Assembly: GCA_963978895.1 (NCBI GenBank)
Contig: OZ022241.1
Coordinates: 26,888,073-26,952,072 of the forward strand
Length of the DNA stretch: 64,000 nt
Source of the DNA: Erpobdella octoculata
Taxonomy: Eukaryota; Annelida; Clitellata; Hirudinida; Erpobdellidae
Direction: 5' to 3'
Below, piece after piece: positions 35,001-38,975 of this stretch (its first letter is position 1; each line of letters opens with the position of its first letter). Made by a program: the position numbers and the translations under genes. The notes under the pieces are model-generated. The model saw nothing but the letters and a program-made list of their open reading frames with translations. It was not told the DNA's origin and ran no database searches.

Positions 35001-36913
35001 CCGTGGTAAATCAACGGTTCTTAAGCGCATTGAGATAATGCCATGGCTAATAACTTTTTATGGCTAATTGAATGTTTTTAGTTGTTGTTTTACATGAAAA
35101 TTTATTATATTGACTATAACATTAAAAATTCAAATGTCTTCTAATTTGACTACAGATTTAAATTTTGCGTGAAACAAGTGCAGTTCTTTGTAAATCAGAG
35201 CGCATATTGGCTCATGCACCAACGGTTACAACGCAATTTTCAAATCTCAACAACTTTTTTATTAGATACATTTATTTTAATATGTTACTTCGTAACTGAT
35301 AACTATTTTTGATTGCTAACTCAATCAAATAATTAATTAGTGGAGTATTAATGAAGATGACGCAGATGACTACGACCTACAGACGAAAAGTTTCATAGCA
35401 GGCGTGATCACAAGGATCTGACTTTCTATATTAAAAGTACTATTTTATCTGATTTTTTTAATATAAATACAAACTTAAAAATAAATACTACAACATCTAA
35501 TGACTTCTGAATTTGAATTTATAACTCTTACACGCTATGCTTTTTTAGCGTTGTGCACTCATTGCTCTATGTACGCCTATGACGGCCTATGTGAACTGAG
35601 CTAGGTCGTTAGAACCAGTTTTTAACAGCCTAATGCCATGAATGTTTTTACTGCGCTGCATTCATCTCGAATGGATTTTTCGTTATGAAATATAAATTTT
35701 TATTAGATTATTAGATTTGTTGATATATTTTAACTCTGATTTTATATCTTTAAAGAATATTTTGTTTAATTTAATTAAAAAGATCTTATATATTTGTATG
35801 CGACTGCCTACTATAGGAGGAGATTAGGCACTTATGCATAAGTGCGGGTACCGGCAATTTTGTTTACATTCGGCCCGTAACATAGATATATATTTTGAAC
35901 GACAAAGCGCAATTAGTATAACACAATAATTTCTTTATTCACTAAAAACAAACATATAAAAAAACAGTAAAAAAAATTAGTTTTAATTTACAGCCTCTGG
36001 ATATACCATGCGGTTGTGTGACACGAGATTGTGAAATGGAGAGTCACCAAATCTTTGTCTCCACAGAAACTCCGCAAGGTAGTTGTCTAACAATGTCCTG
36101 TGAACACCGAAACGCCTCTTGTTTTTTCTTTGGCCTTCTGCCAAACAGACTCCACGTGGTTCCCTGTGTTATTGGGTTCACGAAATGAAGCTGGTGGTTC
36201 ACCGTGAGATGTTGATATCACAGGTTAGCAACCGTGTTGTACGCAGCCCAAAGATCGGTAACAACGGTCGTACCTGGGAGGACGTACTGCTGAAGAATGG
36301 GAAGTAGTGTTGCGGCATTTCTTCTTTCCACACACACCATAAAACTTTCCTTCGATTCTACGTCATAACCGCCGAAAACCCACTGCTCCCGGACTCGATG
36401 GCCTCTGTGGTATTTTCGTCGGACAAAACAGATAGGCAAACATAAAAGAATTGATCAAGATTGGAGACAAAGATTTGGTGACTCTCCATTTTAGTGAATA
36501 AAGAAATTATTGTGTTATACTAATTGCGCTTTGTCGTTCAAAATATATATCTATGTTATGGGCCGAATGTAAACAAAATTGCCGGTACCCGCACTTATGC
36601 ATAAGTGCCGGAGATTACACAAACTTCAATTAAAAATAATTAAAGTTCATTAAAAATGTTTGCTTATTTTAATTTTCAATCTACTTACCTTAACTTCGTC
36701 AACCACTTCTGCCGTTCCTGTCGGATACCAGGCGACTCTCACAGCATTTTTTCTTAGAGCTTGATACGAGCTATCGTCATCATCTTCTTCATCGCTGCTC
36801 ATATTTTGGGAACTTTCTATAACCATTCCAATTTTACGCTTTACAATCCCGCTTTTCTTACATAAATACACAAGCTCAACAACGTCGTCTTCTGAAATAG
36901 GCACTGTCTCCAT
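9493..36913 (-). CDS. UBE2O: UBE2O, E2/E3 hybrid ubiquitin ligase (whole gene span)
   Basis: UBE2O is a large ubiquitin-conjugating enzyme that also selects its own substrates. In animals it tags orphan and misassembled proteins and several signalling factors for ubiquitin-dependent control, in cytosol and nucleus. I assembled 23 exons from GT-AG sites. Codon phase agrees at every junction except the last, and the order follows the known protein: SH3-like conserved regions (about 60-280 and 500-640), an acidic linker, a helical stretch, the UBC domain (about 1020-1210) and a short conserved C-terminal motif (LFPVSKGF). The catalytic cysteine is about residue 1114 (VCVSLLGTW). The total is about 1,275 codons, like the animal family. 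Introns 1 and 22 carry large transposon stacks. No in-frame stops were met. Confidence 0.95.
9706..10675. other. UBE2O intron 22, unassigned part
   Basis: An AT-rich stretch with no gene. 10205-10310 has alternating GTTAACTGTAA/TTACAG motifs that fold on themselves and may be a decayed hAT end. 10436-10500 reads on the minus strand as a decayed Helitron 3' end (ACCTCTAAAAACCCC then CTGCTA). Confidence 0.4.
11447..11843 (+). repeat. 5' LTR of Gmr1-like element
   Basis: 397 bp, TG...CA ends. It contains a TATA-like TATTTATAAGG near 11599-11609 and a polyadenylation-like AATAAA near 11744, as expected of a promoter-bearing LTR. A short direct repeat CCTGTAGCCTGTAG lies just before the TATA-like motif. 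Confidence 0.92.
11852..11871 (+). other. Primer-binding site, leucine tRNA-like
   Basis: TGGTGGCAGCGTGGGA begins a few bases after the 5' LTR. From memory it complements the 3' end of a leucine tRNA (AAG/TAG type, ...CCCACCGCTGCCACCA) apart from one missing base. The other Gmr1-like family in this window has the fully matching form at 32181 and, with one change, at 62842. Confidence 0.6.
12133..16143 (+). CDS. Gag-protease-integrase polyprotein with RT remnant (Gmr1-like)
   Basis: 1,336 codons without a stop. Order: N-terminal part with a charged coiled coil (about 50-120, repeats of [11 protein letters not shown] type); Gag core (about 135-300); CCHC knuckle [14 protein letters not shown] (about 348); a three-copy repeat around [13 protein letters not shown]; aspartic protease [11 protein letters not shown] (about 477); a three-copy 28-residue repeat with [14 protein letters not shown] (14040-14280); integrase with H-H-C-C finger (ending CESCPVC) and catalytic D, D, E in [14 protein letters not shown] and GLVERCN; then the RT start ([17 protein letters not shown]). 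After KEPRGDG the RT is deleted and the frame ends at KIYSS. Without YxDD or RNase H it cannot copy itself alone, but it could still supply Gag, protease and integrase. Confidence 0.92.
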   Translation: MIRTPTVEESVALDSPTGILSEEHYQFVDDSRRPRRVSDDANVSKSSKSEIAERKLALREAELAAKEAKLEQESRLAEAKLEQERRLADARLDEDRATRRLAEAKLELERERIQDHNSLEVSLAVRSSRFQNAMKGIMAEFPSDPAAIPGYFQYLENQFASYQVDDDVKPKILQAHLNNRARSILSRLTVAQLGDYEELKQILLQEFRVTPSLLRERFYAVKRRPGETYSQVASELHTALSYYIKSRNIDENFHQLVSLMCADRLKQLMSPSCADFILTQERDDWLTHLELSRVADSYMATHEHETRPPRFNNQKPTDKGSGSPIPNRMTKISIDPNMDKDKKYGLCFKCHKKGHSFKECPLHKFPSSNLPNPRINCCQTENSFNCLGDRKTFVDDKNLSSQSKNSFNCLDDRKTLVDGKNLSSHSENSLRGLVDRKILFDGQKSFPCPEACPIIDVDDYHIRSYENVFIDQLPSIPALIDGGAEVCCIREDLIKSLHRVPHKFIKLSGLKGQPEIVGCVRLVVRPDLVGDDIVNLAPKVRAWFAVVPNLNEQIIITPSVSNLLKTISLYDTVAYPIKNKQNAHDSDVNVPSLEITNSQYFVLDEPRNDEHSPDVALILGEGVSRAADARKVDSQADTYQGIGASVISGDDICPGADARKVDSQTDTCQGIGASVISGDDICPGADARKVDSQTDTCQDIGVSVVAGDDICPGADAGGSDSRTDARFTTINDDCQGVDDSNDPDAFAKEQHDCPSLKSFWLLGIDKRKNFYIDRGLLFHKENQWGHSIKQLCLPRSRILAVLQMGHDAPYSGHMAAKSTRQRIRLSFWFPDMEKQVQTYCESCPVCQLRAPVRKRDRVPITPIPRGDELPFNHLVMDCIGPIIPAGDSVTVRPKYNYALVVVDLFSRWPMAYPLRSLDAKSVCEILIQIFMTFSIPRIISSDCGTNFKNQLTTTFLKCLGCSPRFNTPGHPEASGLVERCNQSLKNMIFKLVEAHPKEWFKVLPFVLWSLREKPSSTTHIAPYTLVYGTLPRGPLAILRDSWNNEKELPFHLGKNPYKYLADLRQNLQLAKEFAEIAGDQEQSNYARKYNVRSSDRSFCVGDRVIILAPVKGGSKFMKRWQGPGVIVKVKAPYSYLVEIEGCKHHLHANKIRKYHDRIETAINNNCSVVYEKDHEFGLIDFPSKFDPCQDKPPSCRVAKGCLDHLSQDYRTQLCDIIDDFPEIFSESLGVCSVVSHKIAISPDFTPKHLRAYRTPELLKVEVANQIQDMLRQGVIVPSQSPMVSPMVCASKEPRGDGFPVPDIPNLLQMVGRAQFLSCWQISMKLLYFLTSKIYSS
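16144..16745 (+). other. 3' untranslated region and polypurine tract of Gmr1-like element
   Basis: About 600 bp without a convincing gene lie between the ORF and the 3' LTR. The tract AGGGGGGGAGGTA at 16732-16744 abuts the LTR and would prime plus-strand synthesis. The length agrees with a 3' UTR rather than with lost pol sequence. Confidence 0.7.
16746..17142 (+). repeat. 3' LTR of Gmr1-like element
   Basis: 397 bp, identical by eye to the 5' LTR, followed at once by the CCCAC target duplication and the Helitron sequence it interrupted. Confidence 0.92.
17143..18237 (+). pseudogene. Helitron replicase, N-terminal domain, broken
   Basis: Frames read as the Helitron N-terminal domain: [13 protein letters not shown] and [16 protein letters not shown] near 17270-17350, then [16 protein letters not shown] near 17830, [17 protein letters not shown] near 17890, [13 protein letters not shown] near 17975 and [10 protein letters not shown] then YGRPDLF near 18090-18150. 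There are introns or frameshifts between segments: a GTAAG at 17154 follows the LTR insertion site, and another lies near 17712. The text stops at GRPDLF, where the HUH nuclease should begin. The Gmr1-like element interrupts the upstream part of the same domain near 11440. Confidence 0.85.
18238..19030 (+). pseudogene. Helitron Pif1-like helicase, C-terminal part, broken
   Basis: Frames match the end of a Helitron helicase: [12 protein letters not shown] near 18340, [12 protein letters not shown] near 18520, [11 protein letters not shown] near 18600, then the frame at 18659-19030 with [45 protein letters not shown] (helicase motif V/VI area) and [10 protein letters not shown]. The expected serine-arginine after YVAC is changed, and at least two frame changes are seen. 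The helicase N-terminal motifs are absent. Confidence 0.85.
19334..19400 (+). mobile_element. Helitron 5'-end fragment
   Basis: TATATATATAATGTGTTTGTCTGTCTCTTATG...CCAAACCGCTGC is the same 5'-terminal motif as at 31190 and 54320. It begins directly at the 3' end of the preceding Helitron, a head-to-tail arrangement. Confidence 0.5.
19467..19546 (-). CDS. UBE2O: UBE2O exon 22
   Basis: 80 nt encoding [21 protein letters not shown]..., matching the region after the UBC core (MTQL..PPEVFEQEI in animal UBE2O). Acceptor AACAG, donor GTAAGA. It ends in phase 2. Confidence 0.88.
19620..19741 (-). CDS. UBE2O: UBE2O exon 21
   Basis: 122 nt encoding [17 protein letters not shown]...[16 protein letters not shown], the helical end of the UBC fold (EPYYNEAGF in the family). 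Acceptor TTGCAG, donor GTCAGT; phases agree with both neighbours. Confidence 0.95.
19805..19901 (-). CDS. UBE2O: UBE2O exon 20 (catalytic cysteine)
   Basis: 97 nt encoding [17 protein letters not shown]...LLQVLVSIQ. The cysteine at 19896-19898 is the residue that carries ubiquitin. The VCVSLLGTW block is the signature of UBE2O-type E2s. Acceptor ATCAG, donor GTTGAA. Confidence 0.97.
20066..20233 (-). CDS. UBE2O: UBE2O exon 19 (UBC core)
   Basis: 168 nt encoding [22 protein letters not shown]...[12 protein letters not shown]...[11 protein letters not shown], the UBC beta sheet with the PxxPP and LNPNLY blocks. Acceptor AAAAG, donor GTTTAA, phase 0 at both ends. Confidence 0.97.
20304..20366 (-). 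CDS. UBE2O: UBE2O exon 18
   Basis: 63 nt encoding [21 protein letters not shown], aligned without gaps to LATSLPEGIMVKTFE of the family. Acceptor TCTAAG, donor GTATGA. Confidence 0.92.
20640..20958 (-). pseudogene. LINE 3'-end fragment
   Basis: A minus-strand frame reads [18 protein letters not shown]...[21 protein letters not shown], the C-terminal end common to many LINE ORF2 proteins (GRLRW.GH....DALDR..W). An ATG-rich tail (CATCATCATCAT on the plus strand) marks the LINE 3' end at 20640. It lies in a UBE2O intron inside a 51-bp minisatellite that continues on both sides. Confidence 0.8.
20960..21160. repeat. 51-bp minisatellite
   Basis: About four copies of a unit starting ATAATCATAATGGCACATATT; a further copy stands before the LINE fragment near 20600. 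Intronic. Confidence 0.85.
21158..21194. repeat. (AAT)n microsatellite
   Basis: About 12 AAT units in the intron, some 30 bp from the donor of exon 17. Confidence 0.9.
21227..21327 (-). CDS. UBE2O: UBE2O exon 17
   Basis: 101 nt encoding [20 protein letters not shown] and [10 protein letters not shown], aligned to FSVLEFAPSNHSFKK and KKFFSTVRKE just before the UBC domain. Acceptor GATAG, donor GTTGGT; it joins exon 18 in phase 0 with no gap. Confidence 0.92.
21398..21887 (-). CDS. UBE2O: UBE2O exon 16 (linker)
   Basis: 490 nt, open throughout. It encodes a polar, acidic linker with a predicted helical stretch ([20 protein letters not shown]). Sequence conservation is weak here in the family; the assignment rests on open frame, splice sites (AACAG acceptor, GTCAGT donor) and matching phases. 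Confidence 0.88.
22036..22332 (-). CDS. UBE2O: UBE2O exon 15 (helical linker)
   Basis: 297 nt, 99 codons, with [17 protein letters not shown] and [19 protein letters not shown], which would form the coiled-coil region that precedes the UBC domain. Acceptor TTTCAG, donor GTTAGT, phase 0. Confidence 0.88.
22401..22575 (-). CDS. UBE2O: UBE2O exon 14
   Basis: 175 nt encoding [20 protein letters not shown] and [12 protein letters not shown]. Its first base G completes the ATG codon left by the donor inside the 27-bp repeat of exon 13. Acceptor TATAG, donor GTGTGA. Confidence 0.88.
22654..22850. repeat. 27-bp minisatellite on a UBE2O splice donor
   Basis: About eight copies of a 27-bp unit (plus strand CCCTAATTCACAACATCC then AACATACAT). 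On the minus, coding strand each unit reads LGMYVGCCE and contains AT|GTATGT, a plausible splice donor. The array begins at the end of exon 13 and stays open in the UBE2O frame through all copies. Confidence 0.9.
22844..22962 (-). CDS. UBE2O: UBE2O exon 13 (acidic linker)
   Basis: 119 nt to the first usable donor, encoding [20 protein letters not shown]...[10 protein letters not shown], the acidic stretch after the third conserved region. The donor GTATGT lies in the first unit of a 27-bp minisatellite. Using any later unit would add nine codons per repeat without changing phase. Acceptor GGCAG. Confidence 0.88.
23052..23219 (-). CDS. UBE2O: UBE2O exon 12 (SH3-like repeat)
   Basis: 168 nt encoding [20 protein letters not shown]...[12 protein letters not shown], an SH3-like beta unit aligned to VGQVARVDVSSKVEVVWAD of the family. 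Acceptor TTACAG, donor GTAAGA. Confidence 0.95.
23220..24470. other. UBE2O intron 11, unassigned part
   Basis: AT-rich, mostly unique-looking sequence. No gene or recognisable element was found. Confidence 0.4.
24474..24709. repeat. Long imperfect inverted repeat (foldback)
   Basis: The arms CTTTTTAAAAGCCAGG...CTGCAC and GTGCAGAGGAGAAA...TTTTAAAAG are inverted. Inner arms ATACATACTAAGAGCCTAC and its complement at 24608-24628 extend the match over ATTCTATAACTA. The whole could fold into a hairpin of about 100 bp arms. Probably a foldback MITE; no clear target duplication. Confidence 0.7.
24735..24935 (+). pseudogene. LINE ORF2 C-terminal fragment
   Basis: The plus-strand frame reads [20 protein letters not shown], then [22 protein letters not shown], the tail seen in CR1/RTE-like LINE proteins (VQRRATKL....LSYE.RL..L.L..L..RR.R.DLI). 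It is short, intronic and without an RT domain. Confidence 0.6.
25489..25606 (-). CDS. UBE2O: UBE2O exon 11
   Basis: 118 nt encoding [21 protein letters not shown] then [15 protein letters not shown], aligned to EDVSVYDIADHPDFRFRTTDIVIRIG of the family. Acceptor TTGAAG, donor GTTTGT. Confidence 0.95.
25716..25821 (-). CDS. UBE2O: UBE2O exon 10
   Basis: 106 nt encoding [20 protein letters not shown] then [13 protein letters not shown], aligned to YGVVQSGDHIGRTCMVKWFKL. Acceptor TTGAAG, donor GTTAGC; phases 1 and 2 agree with neighbours. Confidence 0.93.
25862..26275. repeat. 26-bp minisatellite
   Basis: About 15 copies of AACTCACTATGATGCATATA plus CAAACC with small changes. It fills most of the intron between exons 9 and 10. 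Confidence 0.9.
26324..26426 (-). CDS. UBE2O: UBE2O exon 9
   Basis: 103 nt encoding [20 protein letters not shown] then [13 protein letters not shown], aligned to DGSVECNIRSNDLFPVHHLDNNEFCPGDFV. Acceptor ATAAG, donor GTTAGT. Confidence 0.95.
26495..26719 (-). CDS. UBE2O: UBE2O exon 8
   Basis: 225 nt. It encodes a basic stretch ([19 protein letters not shown], a likely nuclear localisation signal as in the family) and then [20 protein letters not shown], the start of the next SH3-like region. Acceptor AGCAG, donor GTGTGG, phase 0. Confidence 0.95.
27279..27654 (-). CDS. UBE2O: UBE2O exon 7
   Basis: 376 nt encoding [20 protein letters not shown] (family VKRLGCFDHAQRQLGERCLY) and then a polar linker. 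Acceptor TTGCAG, donor GTGAGT. Confidence 0.92.
28007..28130. repeat. 32-bp minisatellite
   Basis: Four copies of AACCATTAGTCATTGGTCTG plus ATATCAGCACAT in a UBE2O intron. Confidence 0.88.
28278..28393 (-). CDS. UBE2O: UBE2O exon 6
   Basis: 116 nt encoding [18 protein letters not shown]...[11 protein letters not shown], aligned to VQVVELKVTWITKSF and PPPSVITQENLG of the family. Acceptor TACAG, donor GTTTAT. Confidence 0.93.
28560..29240. repeat. 27-bp minisatellite with (AT)n and an inserted segment
   Basis: Units of TATACCCAATACATCATTAT plus ATGTCTA run over 28560-28745 and again over 29110-29235. Between them are an AT microsatellite (28745-28808) and about 270 bp of unrelated AT-rich sequence (28840-29100), probably a transposon remnant that starts near ACTAGAGATATCCCG. 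Confidence 0.8.
29301..29459 (-). CDS. UBE2O: UBE2O exon 5
   Basis: 159 nt, 53 codons, encoding [20 protein letters not shown]...[10 protein letters not shown], aligned to DDSYGFYPGQVLIGPAKIF and FRVVVEEVQ. Acceptor TTCCAG, donor GTTTTT, phase 0. Confidence 0.95.
29460..30124. other. UBE2O intron 4 with a palindrome
   Basis: No gene. A near-perfect palindrome lies at 29622-29665 (GTGGGAGCTCATCCTAATCC then GGATTATGATGAGCATCCCAC). TGTGTG/TATGTG runs follow at 29730-29800. ATAAAAGCGTG occurs both at 29617 and 30071. Confidence 0.55.
30125..30197 (-). CDS. UBE2O: UBE2O exon 4
   Basis: 73 nt encoding [20 protein letters not shown], aligned to CSMNTEDGAKLYDVCPHVSD. Acceptor TCATAG, donor GTTTGT. 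Confidence 0.93.
30264..30343 (-). CDS. UBE2O: UBE2O exon 3
   Basis: 80 nt encoding [20 protein letters not shown] then KFQDGAR, aligned to WLGKVYDLKNQIILKLSNGAR. Of two nearby AGs, CTCAG at 30344 is chosen because it keeps phase 0 from exon 2. Donor GTTTAG. Confidence 0.93.
30434..30607 (-). CDS. UBE2O: UBE2O exon 2
   Basis: 174 nt encoding [20 protein letters not shown]...VDFL, aligned to LKLEDRSVVPRDVVRHM, the most conserved N-terminal block. Acceptor TACCAG, donor GTTAGT, phase 0 at both ends. Confidence 0.97.
30608..31169. other. UBE2O intron 1, 3' part, no element recognised
   Basis: AT-rich sequence without a recognisable gene or repeat terminus. Confidence 0.4.
31170..32731 (+). mobile_element. 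Composite of non-autonomous Helitrons
   Basis: It starts TCTATATATATAAATATATA, then GTCTCTTATAGGAATCC and the CTGAAGCGATCTTGATGAAA motif. A second such start (TCTATATATATATATATAAA) lies at about 31348, so one Helitron sits in or beside another. The right end has AACCTCTAAAAACCCGGGCAACGCCGGG, a clean hairpin, then TACCCCGCTAG at 32731. It carries a TATG microsatellite and an LTR-element fragment (31862-32526), and no Helitron protein. Confidence 0.75.
31862..32526 (+). mobile_element. 5' fragment of a Gmr1-like LTR element (LTR, primer site, gag start)
   Basis: A 316-bp LTR (31862-32177; TGTCAGG...TGTGACA, with an internal AT microsatellite), a leucine-tRNA-like primer site TGGTGGCAGCGGTGGGATC at 32181, a 5' UTR and the first gag codons from ATG at 32454. 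It matches the element at 62375-64000 closely, then stops at 32526, where a TATG microsatellite begins. A TATG microsatellite also abuts the left LTR edge. Confidence 0.85.
32732..33356. other. UBE2O intron 1, unassigned part
   Basis: AT-rich sequence between the Helitron composite and the hAT element; no gene or element recognised. Confidence 0.4.
33357..34173 (-). mobile_element. hAT element with transposase remnant
   Basis: Ends CAGTGGTGTAGT are inverted, and a perfect 8-bp duplication ACTGGGAA flanks it (33349-33356 and 34174-34181). The minus-strand frame 33679-33368 encodes the hAT C-terminal dimerisation block: [20 protein letters not shown], then [12 protein letters not shown]. The rest of the transposase is gone, so it is an internally deleted copy. 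It lies in UBE2O intron 1. Confidence 0.88.
34215..34256. repeat. (AAT)n microsatellite
   Basis: About ten AAT/ATA units directly after the hAT element. Confidence 0.85.
34395..34560. repeat. About 25-bp AT-rich minisatellite
   Basis: Six to seven near-identical copies of TTTTATATTTATTTTTAAAT plus CTTTA in UBE2O intron 1. Confidence 0.88.
34616..35813. mobile_element. TA-flanked inverted-repeat element (mariner-like MITE, tentative)
   Basis: The left end TAGTATAGGCAGTCGCATA and the inverted right end TAGTAGGCAGTCGCATA differ by a 2-bp indel. Both are flanked by TA. There is no ORF in about 1.2 kb. A Merlin element inserted a few bases beyond its right end. Confidence 0.5.
35827..36609 (-). 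mobile_element. Merlin DNA transposon, rearranged
   Basis: A perfect 8-bp target duplication GGAGATTA flanks it (35819-35826 and 36610-36617). Inverted termini of about 120 bp begin GGCACTTATGCATAAGTGC, itself a palindrome, with one mismatch noted between the two arms. The interior encodes the C-terminal half of an ISXO2/IS1016-type transposase, the hallmark of Merlin. The right arm repeats an inner piece of the left arm in inverted form (36037-36064 against 36462-36490). It lies in UBE2O intron 1, 72 bp from the exon 1 donor. Confidence 0.9.
35983..36439 (-). pseudogene. Merlin (ISXO2-like) transposase, C-terminal half
   Basis: Minus-strand frames read [20 protein letters not shown], then [20 protein letters not shown] and TDLWAAYN, the core of the IS1595/ISXO2-type transposase with one catalytic D in TDLWAAY. 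After a frame change they read [32 protein letters not shown] and a stop at 35983. HVESVW carries the catalytic glutamate block. The N-terminal half is missing, so it cannot be active. Confidence 0.88.
36689..36913 (-). CDS. UBE2O: UBE2O exon 1 (start codon)
   Basis: 225 nt, 75 codons, from ATG at 36913: [18 protein letters not shown], an acidic run ([11 protein letters not shown]), then [20 protein letters not shown], aligned to the VRVQWYPEG...KETKLKLEDRS block once joined to exon 2. Donor GTAAGT is near consensus. The start is the first ATG of the open frame; a longer 5' exon cannot be excluded. Confidence 0.92.
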
Positions 36914-37625
36914 TGCAAGTATTCGTAGTTACTAAATAACAAAAAATCATTCAACCAACAAAACACCTTTTACATAATTTGAAAATTATAAGTGGTATAA
37001 AAAAGCTTTGCTTCTTGAGAATTTAGCTAAAACGCAGTCAGCGAACTTTCCGCTTCAGGTTACAAAAAGTTAACCGGTATACTAAATATTATATCAACAG
37101 AAATTGGCACTAGCGTAAACCTAAACAATTTTGATATAAAATTAAAAAAATTATTCTACATTAGAAAAATAAAAAATGATCCAGAAGACCTTCAATCAAT
37201 CAGTAGCAAGTTTGTGTAGCGCTTGACATTTATATGCATTCCCTGACATTTCCAGGGCTGAAGGTCCATGAAGGTCAATGGAACAGAGAACAAGCTTCTA
37301 AAAAATAACAAATTAAGCAGCACAAAACAGCTCAGTAATTATGAACTGTTAAAATTTTTTAACAATTTTGTGCTTGATAAGAGTTAGATTACGCTTTTTT
37401 CGTAGGTGGAAATTGTATGATTGATCGGAAGTAACTGAAGTTACCCAATTTAATGTAAACAACGCTTTAGCCAAAATGAAAAGAATCCCGCAAAGCCGGT
37501 TGTTTTTTATATCGGTGTTTCAAAAGCTCGGTCTTGGTAAAAATTGTAATGTCTTGTGTCGGTCTCGATCTGAAAGTCAATATCCGGTCTTGTCTTGGTT
37601 TTGCGCCGCTTAATTGCGGTCAATA
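36914..37625 (-). promoter_or_regulatory. Probable UBE2O upstream region
   Basis: About 700 bp between the UBE2O start codon and the pogo-like element, so the promoter and 5' UTR should lie here. It is AT-rich with no clear TATA box or CpG-rich block by eye, and no ORF. The assignment is by position only. Confidence 0.4.
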
Positions 37626-38026
37626 GGGGAGAGTAGTACCAAATGGCCACACAATTTTACACTTTTATTCAAATCAATCATACAAAAAAACTATAAGTGA
37701 TAGAAATAAAAAATTTTCACATAATGAAACAAAAACATTCCACTACTGAAAACCGCTCATTAAAACTTTTCAAATTATAACAATTTTATAAAAAAACGAT
37801 AAATAACGCAACCTCTTCCAAAATTTCTGGCTGGCCATTCAGTACAACCTGGTAGTATTGAATGGCCACCCCCAAGTACTCAATGGCCACTCATGCAATT
37901 TTTATTATAGAAGACACAATTCTCAACAAATGGTAAGCCAAAATATTTTATTTTACAGAAAAACCTTTATTAATGTTAATTAAAAAATAAAAAAAATTTT
38001 TCTTTATTTTATTGAAAAGTTGTAGC

Positions 38027-38677
38027 CTATAAACCAAGACTATATGCTGAAAAGTCAAAAGAAAATTTTATATGTCCATTTCTGCGCTTAGATTTTTGAA
38101 GGATTGGATCTCCTAGTTTTACAACAATCTGATCCATATCAGCCTCACAAATCCCTTTATCTTTAGATAAAAATTTGGCCTCTTCGGTGTCTTTATCTTT
38201 GTATACAAATTTCAAAAAATCAGCCGAAACTTTATCCTCTTTTACTTCAACAATTTTGCCTACATAATAGGTTTTTGAGTCAAAAACATATTCAAAAAGA
38301 CACCAATCCCCTATTTCTATCTTGGCGCTGTCAATGCTAAAATGAGGATCTTTACTGGTGAGCATATTTTTGAATGTTGATTTCCCGTCAGGCTCGATGT
38401 CTGGGAAGCTTTTAGAAATATCCCTTCTTGCTGCAAGTTTTGATGTTTTTAACTTGCATCTCCTCAAATCTCTTTCTGTCCTTTCTTTCTGCAAAACATT
38501 CTTTACAGGAGTATCTGTCAATATGGTAGAAGACAGTTTCTTCCGACCCCCACCTCGTTTGCGAGCTGCAGCTTTCGGAAAAAGGCGGATCATCTGAAGC
38601 GTTGCCGATAACTCTGATCCACTGGGTTCTACAACGACCATAGAGCTGTTGGGAGTTTGAACTTCTTCTTTAGTCAC
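38027..38677 (-). pseudogene. Pogo-like transposase, C-terminal part
   Basis: 216 codons open. It begins near the end of the transposase (LFPKAAARKRGGGRKKLSST then ILTDTPVKNVL), the motif that follows the DDE domain in jerky/pogo-type proteins of many invertebrates. A 100-residue tail follows (IEIGDWCLFEYVFDSKTYYV...KLGDPILQKSKRR), common to that family. The catalytic domain that should precede it is missing. The frame overlaps the end of the HTH frame by 8 bp. Confidence 0.8.
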
Positions 38678-38975
38678 TCAACCCATAACCCATTTTTGAG
38701 GCATGTATTAAATACTCTTTCAACTGAAGCTCTTCTTCTGAACTGAAAACTCTCATCGATGATTGAGAATAAGCTTTATTTTCAAAACTATCTCCTCTGC
38801 GAATTGCATCCAGTCTACGCCTCAGTGATGTTCTACTCACTTGGTGCTTCTCAGCTGCAGATTTAACTGGCAAGCAAACTCTCAAAACATCTTCTACTGC
38901 TCTTTCCATGTTTTTTGGGACCATCCCCCCTTCACAGCTGTAGATAGTCTGTTTCTCATTCTGAAACATAACCAT
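38670..38975 (-). pseudogene. Pogo-like transposase, N-terminal helix-turn-helix (psq type)
   Basis: 101 codons: MERAVEDVLRVCLPVKSAAE, then KHQVSRTSLRRRLDAIRRG, a pipsqueak-type HTH that binds transposon ends, then ELQLKEYLIHASKMGYGLS, the usual start of the second DNA-binding part. It ends at the deletion junction near 38675. A TTTCAG just before NEKQ could be a splice acceptor. Confidence 0.8.

Noticed and set aside
35983..36439. Bacterial contamination or horizontal transfer, because of the ISXO2-type transposase
   Set aside because: The gene lies inside a typical Merlin transposon with long inverted ends and 8-bp duplications in an intron; Merlin elements are a normal part of animal genomes.
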